Origin: Sinotaia quadrata
Taxonomy: Eukaryota; Mollusca; Gastropoda; Architaenioglossa; Viviparidae
Direction of reading: 5' to 3'
Assembly: GCA_028829895.1 (NCBI GenBank)
Contig: CM054177.1
Coordinates: forward strand, 50,577,664 to 50,641,663
Length of the DNA: 64,000 bases
The translations under genes and the position numbers were made by a program. Under the pieces are notes generated by a model. It did no database searches. It was given only the letters and a program-made list of their open reading frames with translations, and had not been told where the DNA came from. Below, piece after piece: positions 31,301-40,248 of this stretch; within the stretch, counting starts at the first letter, position 1, and the number at the start of each line of letters is the position of its first letter.

Positions 31301-33900
31301 AACATATCCTGTAAACTGAGACATAGCGACATCTATTATCGTCTTGAAAGATTATTGTTAATTGGTGATAATTAGGGGACACAATTCTCGAAGCAGGTTC
31401 TCGATGTAAGGTTTTAAATTTGGCAGGCAATCCCTACACAACAGGAAGTCCCAACATCTCTGTACAGTAAATGAATACGTAGAAAGAAAACTCTAAATAA
31501 AAACAGTTTTATTGTATGCATTTATTTTCGGCTAATCCTAACCCAAATCCTAATCTTTCCCTTTAAAAGAATAAAAATAAAACAAAGAACCTTAACCTAT
31601 CCTGAAATACAGGCAAAACACGAGGGCCGAGTGCCATTTCTGATTGTGAAAGGATACACTCTTTAAATGTTCTATGTTTTTATGTTTCAATCGGATGAAA
31701 ATATGATATCCAGGTGATTATTTAGTATTTGGTGTGAATATATCTCAATAAATGACCCATAGTATCAATATTATTCTACTTAAAGCGCCTTTAAAATAAT
31801 ACGAGTAATGTTAAAAGGCATTCATCTATCCCGTAAAGACAGTATATTTTAGAGCTGTGGTTTGTGAGTAAATTAACATTTACACACATTTAAACTAGAA
31901 AGTAAAAACTTGTCGAGCCTTGGGGCTTAGTAGATATTCAGAAATGAAAGACGTGCTCGTGCAAAACTTGTCGATGAGTCACAGTAAAGCCATTTGTGCG
32001 ATAACGAAATGAGATAATATATTGTCGGCTGCGCGTAACTAGGCCACGGTCAACAACAAAGCGACGCCACTCTCAGGTCGTGGAGAAGCTTGAGAGCTTA
32101 GGAAAATGTGTTTAATGCACGATTACAACCATTGCAATCATTTCATTGCAGTTGTCATCCAGAAAGCGCTCTAAATAACAAAAGAACACTATAAATTATC
32201 AATATGTATTACGCATGGCAGTTATTCTTGCTAGGGGAGGATATCTGCATTGGACTCTGGACTAAGATTATCATTCCACAGATATTTTTACTTACCTTAA
32301 CTTTTAACGTGCATATACACTTCGCTTGTTATAACAAAAATTTACATTTAATTTAGTTATAGCAAAATTTATAAAAATCTGTAAAACCTTATAGATTAGA
32401 ATACTTAGACTTAAGATAATATTTTTAAAAAATTATAATATAAAGTTGCACTTTATTGAAAACAGAAATTTTCATTTAATTTATTTTAAAACAGAAATAT
32501 CACTTTTAGCTTAATTATACAGAAATTTACATGGCTTTACCTTTAAGAATGCAATTTATACTGACTTGAACAATAGATATTAATTTATATCTAAAGAGGC
32601 TTTGGACAGATTTGGTTGGGTTTTTTTTACTAACCAGAAATTAAAAATAATTTCCTTATATCACAGAAATATACTTAGCTTAGTTGATGATATGAATGTT
32701 TACTGTGCTTTGGTTTGACAGAAATTTACACCTAATTGAGTTATTTATTATATTATATTTAAAATCTATGTGTGTTGTACTTAATTGGATTTGAATATTA
32801 TATTTAAAATCTATGTGTTATATTTAATTGGATTTCGATATTTTATTTAACATCTCCATAACTCTTAATTTGATTTGAACATTTGAACATACAAAATCTG
32901 TATTGTACTTATTTGGGTTTTGATATCATATTTCAAATCTATATGTTATACTTACGTGGATGTAGACATTATATTTGAAATGTACATGCTACTCTTACTG
33001 GGATGTGTACATTGAAAATCTCTCTGTTACACTTAGTGAGTAGGGGCATTATATTAAAAAAAATATCTGATACACTTACTGGGATGTGTACAATCTATTG
33101 AAAATCTCTATGTTACTCTAATTGAGATGTGGAATTTCCATTAAACATCTCTGTTACACTTAGTGGGATGTGGACATTCCATTAAATATCGCTGTTACAC
33201 TTAGTGGGATGTTGACATTCTATTGAAAATATATGTTACACTTACTGGGACGTGGACATTCTATTAGATGTATACTCTTTTACAGGAACCATTTGACATA
33301 GAGTACTTAGTCTGGATCAAAGAAAGATTATAGTTTTCTATATGAAAAATAACAAGTAATCTATTTTGAAAAAAACACGACAACACTTAAGTGCATGGGC
33401 GTGGTAGTGCTCTTATCGCTGTAAGACTTGAAATGCCATATTCTATCTTACTCGGTTTATTTGTTTGTTGTTTAATGAATCCACTATAGACCAACCTAAT
33501 GCAGTCTTTGACAAACCCTGTTTTCATTTTGTCAGGTCCCATAGTCGGTCAGAGTACAGAGAACACCCGAGAGCAATCGACAGCGACCGCTTCTGTGGAA
33601 ACCCTCGCCATAGCAGTTGTTGTGTCCATCGTCCTCTCCATGCTTATCGGCTTTGCCATCGGCTACAAAGTGGCCGCGTGCCGTGCCACACGCAATCCTG
33701 ACGAGTCGTACATGGAGCGCACGCTATCGTTGCAACGCAGCAGGAACCGGCTGTCGTCGGGTGAACATCCTTACTTCAACCCCGACTCGCATACCATCAT
33801 GCCCAAGCAGATGAACTACGTGGTCAACGTCAAGGGAAAGCTCAACACGGGTGGTACCGAGACGAAACCCATCACCAAATCCAACAAAGTGTACTTGTAG
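12698..33900 (+). CDS. Sema1a: transmembrane semaphorin, class 1-like (14 exons, 5' part missing)
   Basis: Semaphorins are cell-surface guidance cues that bind plexins through the sema domain. Fourteen exons (12698-12902, 15011-15121, 15844-15932, 16319-16463, 16690-16783, 17650-17797, 18099-18226, 19669-19751, 20751-20967, 22079-22147, 23841-23908, 28063-28158, 29680-29760, 33536-33900) sum to 1899 nt, that is 632 residues plus TAG with no frame break. Numbered from the first visible residue: sema domain 1 to about 405, PSI about 405-450, acidic stalk to about 533, transmembrane helix 534-555, cytoplasmic tail 556-632. There is no Ig or thrombospondin module, as in invertebrate class 1 and vertebrate class 6. 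The assignment to class 1 is inferred from this layout. The signal peptide and early sema strands are absent and presumably upstream of the window. Confidence 0.95.
13171..13345. repeat. minisatellite, 25-bp unit, about 7 copies
   Basis: Unit AAGTAGGTTTGTGGTCCCC plus ATTACT, with GGTCCCC/GACCCC variants. Confidence 0.9.
13704..13830. repeat. minisatellite, 39-bp unit, 3 copies
   Basis: Units of CACATTGTAAGACTGTTACC followed by AGTGTCCTAGGACAATTGT are nearly identical. Confidence 0.9.
13992..14064. repeat. compound (CT)n(CA)n microsatellite
   Basis: About 35 bp of CT followed by about 38 bp of CA. Confidence 0.95.
14791..14895. repeat. (CT)n microsatellite with CCTT tail
   Basis: About 80 bp of CT, then four CCTT units and a short CT run. 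It lies 116 bp before exon B and adds to its upstream pyrimidine content. Confidence 0.95.
15011..15121 (+). CDS. Sema1a: semaphorin exon B: sema domain
   Basis: Acceptor TCTTTTTCAG, donor ATG|GTCAGT. 111 nt, phase 1 to 1. It encodes [19 protein letters not shown] and [12 protein letters not shown], classic sema-domain blocks (the LYS-DF-RDP and RTE-SKWLN signatures). Confidence 0.97.
15122..15843 (+). other. semaphorin intron 2 with about 41-bp minisatellite
   Basis: At 15171-15435 there are about six copies of GTTATTTCTGTGGCGTTTTC followed by CCAAGAGGAAAATTTGTA. The rest is AT-rich, with a G10 run at about 15679 and a pyrimidine tract leading into the acceptor. Confidence 0.9.
15844..15932 (+). 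CDS. Sema1a: semaphorin exon C: sema domain
   Basis: Acceptor TTGGCTGTCCAG, donor AAG|GTAGGA. 89 nt, phase 1 to 0. It encodes [20 protein letters not shown] and [10 protein letters not shown]. The EPNFV and DDKVYFFFRE-type blocks are hallmarks of the semaphorin fold. Confidence 0.97.
15933..16318 (+). other. semaphorin intron 3
   Basis: AT-rich, no array. The acceptor region ends in alternating GCGCGCAG, an unusual purine/pyrimidine mix with little polypyrimidine tract. Confidence 0.8.
16319..16463 (+). CDS. Sema1a: semaphorin exon D: sema domain
   Basis: Acceptor GCGCGCAG, donor ATAC|GTAAGT. 145 nt, phase 0 to 1. It encodes [32 protein letters not shown] and DFPFYFDEI. The [11 protein letters not shown] and FLKARLNCS blocks are diagnostic; NCS is a probable glycosylation site. 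Confidence 0.97.
16690..16783 (+). CDS. Sema1a: semaphorin exon E: sema domain, donor amplified downstream
   Basis: Acceptor TTTTTTCTCCAG, donor CTCA|GTAAGT. 94 nt, phase 1 to 2. It encodes [14 protein letters not shown] and MVYAVFNTP. The last 20 nt of the exon and the donor are the template of the minisatellite that follows, so four more GTAAGT sites lie downstream. Using any of them would read straight into the TAA of the first GTAAGT and truncate the protein. Confidence 0.96.
16764..17075 (+). repeat. splice-donor minisatellite, 55-60-bp unit, 5 copies
   Basis: Five tandem copies of exon end plus donor: CTGTCTTCAACACTCCTCA followed by GTAAGTGTTTTGTGTG and TTCTTCTGACTATTAT. The donor GT falls at 16784 (real), 16844, 16904, 16961 and 17016. 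Copies 2-4 keep a perfect GTAAGT, and spacing is 60, 60, 57 and 55 bp. Confidence 0.95.
17335..17690 (+). repeat. splice-acceptor ladder, about 47-bp unit, 6 decayed copies plus the real site
   Basis: The real junction TTCGCAG|GAACAGCATTCACGG at 17649 is preceded by degenerate copies whose AG ends fall at 17602, 17555, 17509, 17415 and 17362, with one copy lacking AG at about 17461. Spacings are 47, 47, 46, 48, 46 and 53. Each has a pyrimidine stretch, then a decayed form of the exon start, such as GGGATAGCATTCGGGACT or GACGTAATATTCACAGCTGC. Confidence 0.85.
17650..17797 (+). CDS. Sema1a: semaphorin exon F: sema domain
   Basis: Acceptor TTGTTCGCAG, donor CAG|GTACAA. 148 nt, phase 2 to 0. It encodes [27 protein letters not shown], and [16 protein letters not shown]. 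The GSAVCAF, FKGQ and VP-PRPG-type blocks are standard for semaphorins. Its first bases are the source of the upstream acceptor ladder. Confidence 0.97.
17798..18098 (+). other. semaphorin intron 6
   Basis: AT-rich, about 300 bp, no array. It ends in CCTGTTTGCAG. Confidence 0.85.
18099..18226 (+). CDS. Sema1a: semaphorin exon G: sema domain (no internal start codon in early part)
   Basis: Acceptor TGTTTGCAG, donor TTTAA|GTAAGT. 128 nt, phase 0 to 2. It encodes [19 protein letters not shown] and [13 protein letters not shown], matching the C-x(5)-LP-LNFIK-HPLM-AVP block of semaphorins. NQT is a probable glycosylation site. Frame continuity with exons F and H confirms it. Confidence 0.96.
18227..19668 (+). 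other. semaphorin intron 7 with three arrays
   Basis: 18244-18350: diverged GATTGACTGAGTGATTGAGTC repeats starting near the donor. 18492-18948: a 41-bp minisatellite. 19085-19345: about 45-bp repeats around GTAATAGTGTATTGGTTGAG. The acceptor is TTGACCTCTAG. Confidence 0.85.
18492..18948. repeat. minisatellite, 41-bp unit, about 11 copies
   Basis: Unit TTAGTTATTAACTGTCTAATG plus TCTAGAACTTTGGTACTTTA. Copies are nearly identical, with TCAAGAAC/TCTAGAAC and TTTGG/TGTGG variants. End copies are diverged. Confidence 0.95.
19669..19751 (+). CDS. Sema1a: semaphorin exon H: sema domain
   Basis: Acceptor ACCTCTAG, donor ACAG|GTATAT. 83 nt, phase 2 to 1. It encodes [20 protein letters not shown] and DVLFVGT. 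The F-T-AVD-V and YDVLFIGT blocks are semaphorin signatures. Confidence 0.97.
19745..19900 (+). repeat. donor-spanning minisatellite, about 38-bp unit, 4 copies
   Basis: The first unit CAGGTATATTTTTGATATTA includes the exon H donor. Later units read CAGGGGTTTTTAGTATTTTT, then TTCTTCATTTAATTCAAAC, and have lost GT at the equivalent place. Confidence 0.8.
19752..20750 (+). other. semaphorin intron 8 with arrays at the donor
   Basis: 19745-19900: about 38-bp repeats whose first unit contains the donor itself. 19905-20105: 39-bp repeats. 20503-20562: CA/CG microsatellite. 20585-20695: two copies of a 54-bp unit with CAGTCCTAGTATTTCGTTAC. The acceptor is TTCTTTCACACTAG. Confidence 0.85.
19905..20105. 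repeat. minisatellite, 39-bp unit, 5 copies
   Basis: Unit TGTTGGTTTTCATTGTGGTC plus TCAATATGTGTGTTTTTAG. The unit is divisible by three, so several frames stay open; these are not genes. Confidence 0.95.
20751..20967 (+). CDS. Sema1a: semaphorin exon I: end of sema domain, start of PSI
   Basis: Acceptor CACACTAG, donor TGCCG|GTATGT. 217 nt, phase 1 to 2. It encodes [12 protein letters not shown], the [16 protein letters not shown] strand block and [15 protein letters not shown]. The G-V-K and V-PL-RC blocks close the propeller and lead into the cysteine-rich PSI module. Confidence 0.97.
20968..22078 (+). other. semaphorin intron 9 with 67-bp array
   Basis: A 33-bp direct duplication (AGACTAATGGTCTGTTTAATT) begins soon after the donor at 20983-21041. 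The array 21283-21915 is listed separately. The acceptor is TCCTCTTACAG. Confidence 0.85.
21283..21915. repeat. minisatellite, 67-bp unit, about 10 copies
   Basis: The unit contains ACCAGTGACTTACCTAGATT, then ATATCCCGTTCGTTCTCTGC and CTCTTGTCCCAATTTTACTC. Every unit but the last carries ACTTACCT, the reverse complement of the consensus splice donor AGGTAAGT. Confidence 0.95.
22079..22147 (+). CDS. Sema1a: semaphorin exon J: PSI domain
   Basis: Acceptor CTCTTACAG, donor CGAGG|GTGAGT. 69 nt, phase 2 to 2. It encodes [19 protein letters not shown], the canonical PSI core (C-x-x-C-V-x-L-x-DPYCAW). Confidence 0.97.
22155..22375. repeat. minisatellite, 50-bp unit, 4 copies
   Basis: The unit includes CCTACACCAACAGTCTTTCTG, CACCAGCAATCC and TTCTACACCTGCACT. 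Two central copies are identical. It produces Ser/Pro/Thr-rich false frames. Confidence 0.95.
22548..22645. repeat. minisatellite, 24-bp unit, 4 copies
   Basis: Perfect copies of GTACCGATGTCTCCGATAG plus TCGTT; the last has GAGAG for GATAG. Confidence 0.95.
22735..23050. repeat. minisatellite, about 31-bp unit, about 10 copies
   Basis: Diverged copies built on GCAGTAGATATGTGACAGAC and AGTAAAGGATT. Confidence 0.9.
23841..23908 (+). CDS. Sema1a: semaphorin exon K: end of PSI
   Basis: Acceptor CATACCTGACAG, donor TATG|GTAAGT. 68 nt, phase 2 to 1. It encodes [19 protein letters not shown]; the cysteine probably pairs within the PSI module. Confidence 0.93.
24840..25065. repeat. diverged about 30-bp repeats
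   Basis: Six or more variants of CCCACTTATTAAGTTGTCTT. Confidence 0.8.
25360..25560. repeat. tandem duplication, about 92-bp period
   Basis: Two nearly identical copies starting GCCACATCATTTATAAGTAAG and ending TGTCTGCATCATCCAT. Confidence 0.9.
26514..26540 (+). other. three-tetrad G-quadruplex motif
   Basis: GGGGAGGGGCGGGGG, AATT, GGGAGGGG: at least four runs of three or more G with loops of one to four bases. It is preceded by (TTTA)n. In the semaphorin transcript it lies on the sense strand. Confidence 0.7.
27000..27350. repeat. minisatellite, 53-bp unit, about 7 copies
   Basis: Unit GTTCCATCATCAGGAAAGTG, AAAAGTTGTATCCGATTGCT, CCCATCGGGAAAT. Two early copies are identical, and divergence increases towards the 3' end. 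Confidence 0.95.
28063..28158 (+). CDS. Sema1a: semaphorin exon L: extracellular stalk, symmetric
   Basis: Acceptor TTGCAATTTAG, donor CTTG|GTTAGT (weaker than the others). 96 nt, phase 1 to 1. It encodes [20 protein letters not shown] and [13 protein letters not shown]. It is acidic, low-complexity, with two cysteines that could link a dimer. Being symmetric, it could be skipped without changing the frame. Confidence 0.88.
28159..29679 (+). other. semaphorin intron 12
   Basis: A (TG)n(AG)n microsatellite lies at 28310-28366. The remainder is AT-rich unique sequence. The acceptor TTCTCATGGATAG has a poor pyrimidine tract. Confidence 0.8.
28310..28366. repeat. compound (TG)n(AG)n microsatellite
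   Basis: About 26 bp of TG followed by about 29 bp of AG. Confidence 0.95.
29680..29760 (+). CDS. Sema1a: semaphorin exon M: extracellular stalk, symmetric
   Basis: Acceptor CATGGATAG, donor GGGG|GTAAGA. 81 nt, phase 1 to 1. It encodes [20 protein letters not shown] and ADDNQSGG. Acidic linker with no domain. It is symmetric, so it is another possible cassette exon. Confidence 0.85.
31000..31160. repeat. minisatellite, about 27-bp unit, 6 copies
   Basis: Units of AAGAATGTTTATATTGTGCT plus AGAAATT. The last two full copies are identical. Confidence 0.9.
32690..33275. repeat. degenerate about 50-bp repeats, about 10 copies
   Basis: Variants of TTACACTTAGTGGGATGTGG, ACATTCTATT and AAAATCTCTATG decay towards the 5' side into TTATATTTAAAATCTATGTG. 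Confidence 0.8.
33536..33900 (+). CDS. Sema1a: semaphorin exon N: transmembrane helix, cytoplasmic tail, stop
   Basis: Acceptor TTTGTCAG, phase 1 entry, TAG at 33898-33900. After a Thr/Ser-rich juxtamembrane stretch ([15 protein letters not shown]) comes a single helix, [20 protein letters not shown], closed by GYKVAACR. The 77-residue tail is basic near the membrane and carries [34 protein letters not shown], and ends [18 protein letters not shown] holds possible basophilic-kinase sites. GC-rich codon use contrasts with the AT-rich intron. Confidence 0.97.
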
Positions 33901-35404
33901 CTATCACGTGTCTTAGCGATCAGTTTTGAAAACGAGCGACCGTTTATGGTGTGAGTCGTTCATTTATTAACAACAGAAATGTATTTTTTTTCTTCACTAT
34001 CATCTCTTCATATAATGTGCCGTGAAAATGCAGCTTTCTGCATCCAATCAAACAGCATTAAGATCAAAAATGGAAGATTAAAGCACAATATTATGTACAA
34101 AAATGTGTTTAACAGAGAAAGCTCAGGCGTATTTTATTTTAATCCCGAATACGTTGGAAGGAAAGCATAGGTGTAACTGGTTGTCAACAGAAGTGACAGA
34201 GATCGATTGTCTTTCTCTTTGTCTCTCCAACGTCCTTGACACTAGCTGCCCTTATTTTACACAGCCTTTACACATGTGTTAACTAATCCATAGCCAGTAG
34301 TTTCATGTACGTCAGCAACTGTACACTTCACAGCTGTTAAATATTGATAGACAGGAGACTCGTGTACCCCTGGTGTAGATATTTTCAAGAAAGTTTGAAC
34401 CATAGCTAATTGTTCGCCATAGATTTCATGTCCGTCAGGAAATGTATTGGTTTAATCGGAACCAACCTCATGTGCTGATTCTATTCCATCAATCGACGTC
34501 CCATGTGCGATTGTTGTGTTAGTGAGGACAGGATTTCGACAGACTCAGCAAGAAATGTGCTTCTTATCCTGAGCGTCAAGAGTTGCCTGTCTTCAAAGTA
34601 TTTTCTCACAGTTGTACTTAGCATAACAGCAAGCGTAATTTGGCAATACTGCAAATAACATGTCTTATCGTGTAAACACAAGGGATATATATTTTTTAAA
34701 CTATAAAAAGAAAGAAAGAAAAGAAAAACATTTAATTAGCAACCCTGCTATGGTATTCCTAAACCAATAACATCTTGCTTAATTGAAACAGTATGGCACC
34801 ATTGCAGAATGAGCTCGATTTTGATGGCACCATTGCAGAATAAGCTCGTTTTATTGGCACCATTGCAGAATAATGTGTGAAATGGTGAAATCGTGCGAAA
34901 CAAAAGGAAATCTAAGGTAGTCCGGTGACAGGGAAAATCAACTGCTGTTAGTGCAGCAACTACAAAATAACCACTACCAGTATGCAACGCCAGAAACTGC
35001 AGTGACATCGCAGTGTAGATTGACTGACCGCAGTGTAGATTGACTGACTTTCACATGCACCTTACAAAGTGATTTGATTCTGTCTGATGTTCAGGAGAAA
35101 ATGCTCAACGTATATCGCCATCTTTTATGTCAACTCCTTCTGCCGTTATAAACATTCATAAGCATAATGTACATCATATGTACCCGTGTGCAAATAGAAC
35201 TGATATTCATCACCAAAGCTGTTAAATTGTTTGTTTTCTTTTTAAAAACGTAAAAAATATTTTTTAAAAAAAGGATAAATAAATATATATATATATAATG
35301 TGTAATATATCATTAAGTACTTTATGTTTTAGCAGAATGCAACATTTTTAGTGTGTTAGTACATCTCTAAGATGGACTTTAAAACGTTTGAGCTTCCATA
35401 TGAC
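33901..35404 (+). other. probable semaphorin 3' UTR and downstream flank
   Basis: No second coding segment follows the stop. Possible polyadenylation signals are ATTAAA at about 34077 and AATAAA at 35278-35283, the latter next to an (AT)n run. Three copies of a 30-bp unit with TGGCACCATTGCAGAATAAG lie at 34788-34872. The true 3' end cannot be fixed from sequence alone. Confidence 0.45.
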
Positions 35405-35755
35405 CAACACCACTTTAAAGGCAAGAGTCTACAAGACTCAACATATGTACTTTGGACAAGCGTCTACAAGACTTAACAAATGTACATTTCGACAAGCGTC
35501 TACAAGACATAACAAATGTACATTTCGACAAGCGAATACAGGACTAAATTTGGACAAGAGCCTGCAAGACTCAACAGATGTGCTTTTCGGCAAGAGTCTG
35601 AAAGATATAACAAATATGCTTTTGAGCAAGGGCCTACAAGACTAAACAGATGTGCTTTAGGACAGGGTCTGCAAGACTAAATAAATTTCCTTTTAAGCAA
35701 CAGCCTACATAACTAAACGGATGTGCTTTATGGCAAGAGTCTGCACGACTCACCC
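35405..35755. repeat. minisatellite, about 37-bp unit, about 9 copies
   Basis: Variants of CAAGCGTCTACAAGACTTAA followed by CAAATGTACATTTCGA. False frames appear on both strands. Confidence 0.9.
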
Positions 35756-38754
35756 TGTGATGGTTTTAAACCGTGTGGCTCTTAATAATATAAAGTTGGC
35801 CTTACTCATAGACTATATGGTACTATTTGTTAACTAGTTGGTTCTGGGTGTGACAGAGCTGGCTCTAGTTAGAAACTATATGCTGTTAACACTAGCTGTT
35901 TATCAATAAACTGTCCTGTGGAAGAATGCTGGTCAGATGCTAATTTCATGAAACTCTTGAAAATTAAAGCTATATTGTAGTATATAGAAATGAAACGTGT
36001 TGGTCAGCTAGCAAGTGTCACGTAACAGTATTCAAAACAGCACCTGACTATTTGTAGAGTGATCAATACGGTATTTTGCAATGGGAACCTTGCTTATACA
36101 TTGGTGCATAGAGATCTTCAGAATGAAAATCAAATGTGCTTGATACAGTAAGACTGTAAGTGCATGCGACAGAACATTCTTCGTTCTTTACGTTCAAATC
36201 CCAGCAAGAACAGTGCTTCAGCTCTAAGTGATTTCGATGGCACTCAAAAGCATTTTCCCTCCTTTCTTTATCAACGATTTGAATGGATCTCAATTTTTCT
36301 AGAAAACACAATCACACTTCAAAAACAGATCAAAATGAATGCAGTACATTTGACATTGGGTAACAACTAAAAAATGTGAAATTGCAAACTTTAATGGTGA
36401 GTCAGTTGAGAGTGGAGTCCCTTGTTGAATTCGGTAGGAACATGATCCGCGATTTTACTTGGTACTGAGGGGGCATTCTTCTAGAAGAAAATGCCACATA
36501 ACGAGTTCGTGTGCTGTCTGTCGCAATCTTAACTTGGACTGTCGGTCTCTTTCACAAGCGTGGTCTTAGGAACGACATGCTTGTGGCTAAACTGTCGTTA
36601 CACAGCCTGGACATTCTTCATTTACTTACACCTATCGCATCATCGCCATTTTGCGAACAATTTATGTAAATTTATAGAGGACCAAGGTTGAAACATGTTG
36701 ACGTTCATATGCCTATCGTCTTTGAAAGCAGAACTGTTAATATGTACGTTATAGATTATCTTCACAATTTAATGTTATTGTGTGCTTGTAATGTATGTAC
36801 ATAAATACAACTCTTTACATTCCGAAACACATGGTTGTGGACTTCATATAACAACGACAAGCGAACACGGTGTTCATATACTATTATTAATTCACTATTA
36901 TTCATATCACTTATCATTAACTGTTATGTGCTTGTATTCTTTAACGGTACTTATCGTTGCTCATTACTAATTTTATAACAAGGAAAAATCATCTTAAGAC
37001 ATTAATGTAAAGCGGTACCAGTATGTAACGCCTGTATTATACACACTAGTACATACAGAGCTTGTACATTGGATTGTCAGCCGCATCAGCTTTGCCCATT
37101 TGCTGACATGCACGCGCATGTTTGTGAAATACGTGGCATTAGTGCTTCATTTGATTGCTATGACCTTATGACCTTAATATATTAACTCTACATGTATATT
37201 ATTTTGTATAGGCACGTTGACACTGGACGTCAGGTGCTCTTCAACGCGGGAGATTGTTTTGTGCACACGTTACTCAAATCACTGCTTAAGTGTTACTGTT
37301 GTGTGTGTGCTTGTGTATGTATTGCAGTAGGAACGTGTGTCGTGCAGTGTATGTAATAGAATGCTAAGGCTGTAGATGGCAGCGTTTAAGGAATGTCAAA
37401 AGTAAAAGTGTTGTGGACACAGGACCTGTTTCTCTTCTCTAAGAGTGGGTGCTAGCAACTCGGAGAGAATATATTATATTATGTGCAGTTGTGTGGTGTA
37501 TGTGTATGATTATAAATATTTTTATACTAGCGTATGATTGTGTGATTATTACTATTAGTTTAAGATTTCGAACAATTCGGCAGCCATTGTTTCTTATCTT
37601 GTTCTTTTTAATTTCAAATCGATTTTCAGCAATCTTAGTAATAGTGTCTTTAAACCGAAGATCTCAAATTTGAAAGGGTTACATCCCTTTCAGATTTGAA
37701 AGGGTTACATCCTGATCTGAACTATTTGAAATCAGGGTTCTAATTTACTGTTTGCAGTAAGAGATTCAGAAAATGACTTCAAAGGTCATGGTCACAGTAT
37801 GGTCTCTCAGAACGAGAGCATTATCAAGACATTTCTATTTCGAAAAGTATTAGATATTCCTGGAAAATGAAATACTCCATTTCTAGATATCATAGTTGTG
37901 GTTTTTTTTTAAATTTGTTTTGTTGTTTGTTTGTTTCACCTACACCTAGAACCTTTCTTAATTTTTTATTTAGCTTTCTTCGATTCATGTCATCTATTAG
38001 TTGACCATGGTCGTAGTGGACAGTGTTTGCTGTCTGAAGACAGAATAAGTGAAACTGATAGTAAAGTGTCTGTGATACATTTGAGATCGATACATTATTA
38101 ATTTCTGCTGTGGAAAGACAACTCTCTTAACCCGTTCACTTCGCAAACAAATATCCTTTCAGCAGCAAAGGCTACTCCATTTTAGGGATAGATTGACGTT
38201 GCCCCTTGAAATAAAGCGGCTCTTGTTGTTTGATTTATTTGACAAATGGTGTTAAATTTCAATTAGCCATGCACGAAATGCAATACTTTAATAGTTCAGT
38301 TTTGTTACCAGCGCTTATAGATTTAGTGTTACATTAAAAAACTTAGTCTTTTACTGTGTGTGTGCTTTCAAATGACGGAACATTATCGCCTGGTTTGTGT
38401 AGATTTTAAATAAAATACTTCTTAACAAAAGAAAAGCAATTGACCACTGTAGGAAGCAAGGTGCGCAACTAGTGTGCTTAGTTTTCAAATAAATAAAACC
38501 TTATATTGGTACAGTTTTCATGTCGTACAGTTATCACATAGACAACTCCTTATAAACAAACACAATTTTACTTTTGAACAAAACTTCAAATTGTACAGTT
38601 ATCATACGGATAAACCCTTATATTACAAGGAGGGGTTCAAATAGTATAGTTATCATTGGTTGCAGTTATTTCGCGAGGTGCTTTTTTATTCTTCAATACT
38701 TTTCAATATTTATTCTTCAATACTTATAAGTGAATACTGTAACATAATATATTC
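35756..38754. other. intergenic AT-rich sequence
   Basis: No gene found. A short palindromic TTCTTCTAGAAGAA lies at about 36477-36490. Two copies of GATTTGAAAGGGTTACATCC occur at about 37666-37712. Confidence 0.5.
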
Positions 38755-38960
38755 ATTTCAGTATCACAGAACTCGGTACAGTGATACACAATTCACTAGC
38801 ACAGAACTAGGTGCAGTAATGAGAACTCGGCACAGTAGCACAGATTTTGGTACATTAATGGAGAAATCGGTACAGTAATTGAGAAGTCGGCACAATAACA
38901 TAGTTTGGTACAGTGTTAGAAAACTCGGCAGAGTAACACAGAACAGGGTAACTTAATAAA
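38755..38960. repeat. degenerate short repeats (AACTCGGTACAGTAA family)
   Basis: About eight variants of ACTCGGCACAGTAGCACAG, 24-28 bp apart. Confidence 0.7.
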
Positions 38961-39099
38961 TAACTGGGTGAAGCAATATAAAACTCGGCCCAGTGCCATA
39001 GCAAACGCGTTCAGAAACTTACAAAGCAGTTCAGTAATAAAGCACTCGTCACGGTGCATTTAGACTAAAGAGTTACTTCCGTAATTTACTTAGTTTAAA

Positions 39100-39315
39100 T
39101 TCGACATGCACACTGTACAAGTTCTTACGTGACTGGATAACTTGCGACATGCACACTGTACAAGTTCTTACGTGACTGGACAAAACTTGCGAGATGCATA
39201 CTATACAAGACGTTCTTACGTGACTGGACAACTTGCGAGATGCATACTATACAAGACGTTCTTACGTGACTGGACAAAACTTGCGAGATACATACTATAC
39301 AAGAATTTCTCACAT
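39100..39315. repeat. minisatellite, about 46-bp unit, 5 copies
   Basis: Copies of CTTGCGAGATGCATACTATAC, AAGACGTTCTTACGTGACTGG, ACAA. Confidence 0.9.
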
Positions 39316-40154
39316 CACTGGAAACACCTTCACGCAGCTAAGGAAAAGAGTTTAGTTTGTAGAATTTATGCAAACGTTACCTAAATTATATTTTACGCTC
39401 GTTATATCTTTCATTTTTATCAAACGTTCTAAACTGACGTTCTTGAGAGTGCTTGGTTATTTCCCCTGAGATCCAGCTCTTTTGTCGCCATGCAAGCCTG
39501 CCTTTTACACGAAACACGATCATAAAGCCACGTCAATTTTTATTTAATCTACACTTTTTATTTTAATTTTATTTCAACGAAAGTTAAGGGGTATGGGGGG
39601 GGGGCGGCCTCAGGAAGGGTTATCCTTTCTTGAAATGTCAGACAGGTGTATCGTACTGCGAAGCTCTTATGGTCATTTAAATGCGGAGCTTATGGCCTGG
39701 CATCCTTTCAACTACACTTTGAAATGTTGAACTTGCTATTATCTGTAAATTTCTTCAAAGGCAAAATCCTTTCATTCAGCCTCATAAAACAGAAGTATGT
39801 GCGAAATAGTTGTGTGTCATCTTTTTTTCTTTTTCTTTTTTTTAAAGCAAGTAGGCTTTGTTAAGTTGTGTAACTTTTCTTTAAGGATGTAGAAACCTTT
39901 ACAAATAGTTAAATAAATTTTGATTAATAAACAAGAACCGAAAGTCAAAATAAAAAAATTGCATGTTTTCTACAGAAGGTATTATAAATTAAGATGATGT
40001 CCATGAACGAACACGATAGAATTAATGATAGATAACCTGATACAAACAAATGTATTTGTGTATATGTTAATACAAGAAAAATTTAAACAGATATTTTGAT
40101 TTGCTTGAAAAAATATTGAAATATAATTTGTCTGAACAGAACATAGTTAATGAA
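39316..40154. other. intergenic sequence
   Basis: No gene. A G9 run is present near 39596. Confidence 0.45.
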
Positions 40155-40170
40155 TCTCTCTCTCTTTCTT

Positions 40171-40240
<70 letters not shown>

Positions 40241-40248
40241 ATACACAT
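40155..40248. repeat. compound (CT)n(CA)n microsatellite
   Basis: CT tract with TT interruptions followed by about 45 bp of CA and ACAT units. Confidence 0.95.

Larger units (their letters stand above)
29761..33535 (+). other. semaphorin intron 13 (3.8 kb)
   Basis: It contains about 50-bp repeats around TTACTGATTTCTTGCTTGCT at 30365-30515, the 27-bp array at 31000-31160 and a long degenerate array at 32690-33275. Otherwise it is AT-rich. The acceptor is TTCATTTTGTCAG. Confidence 0.8.
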
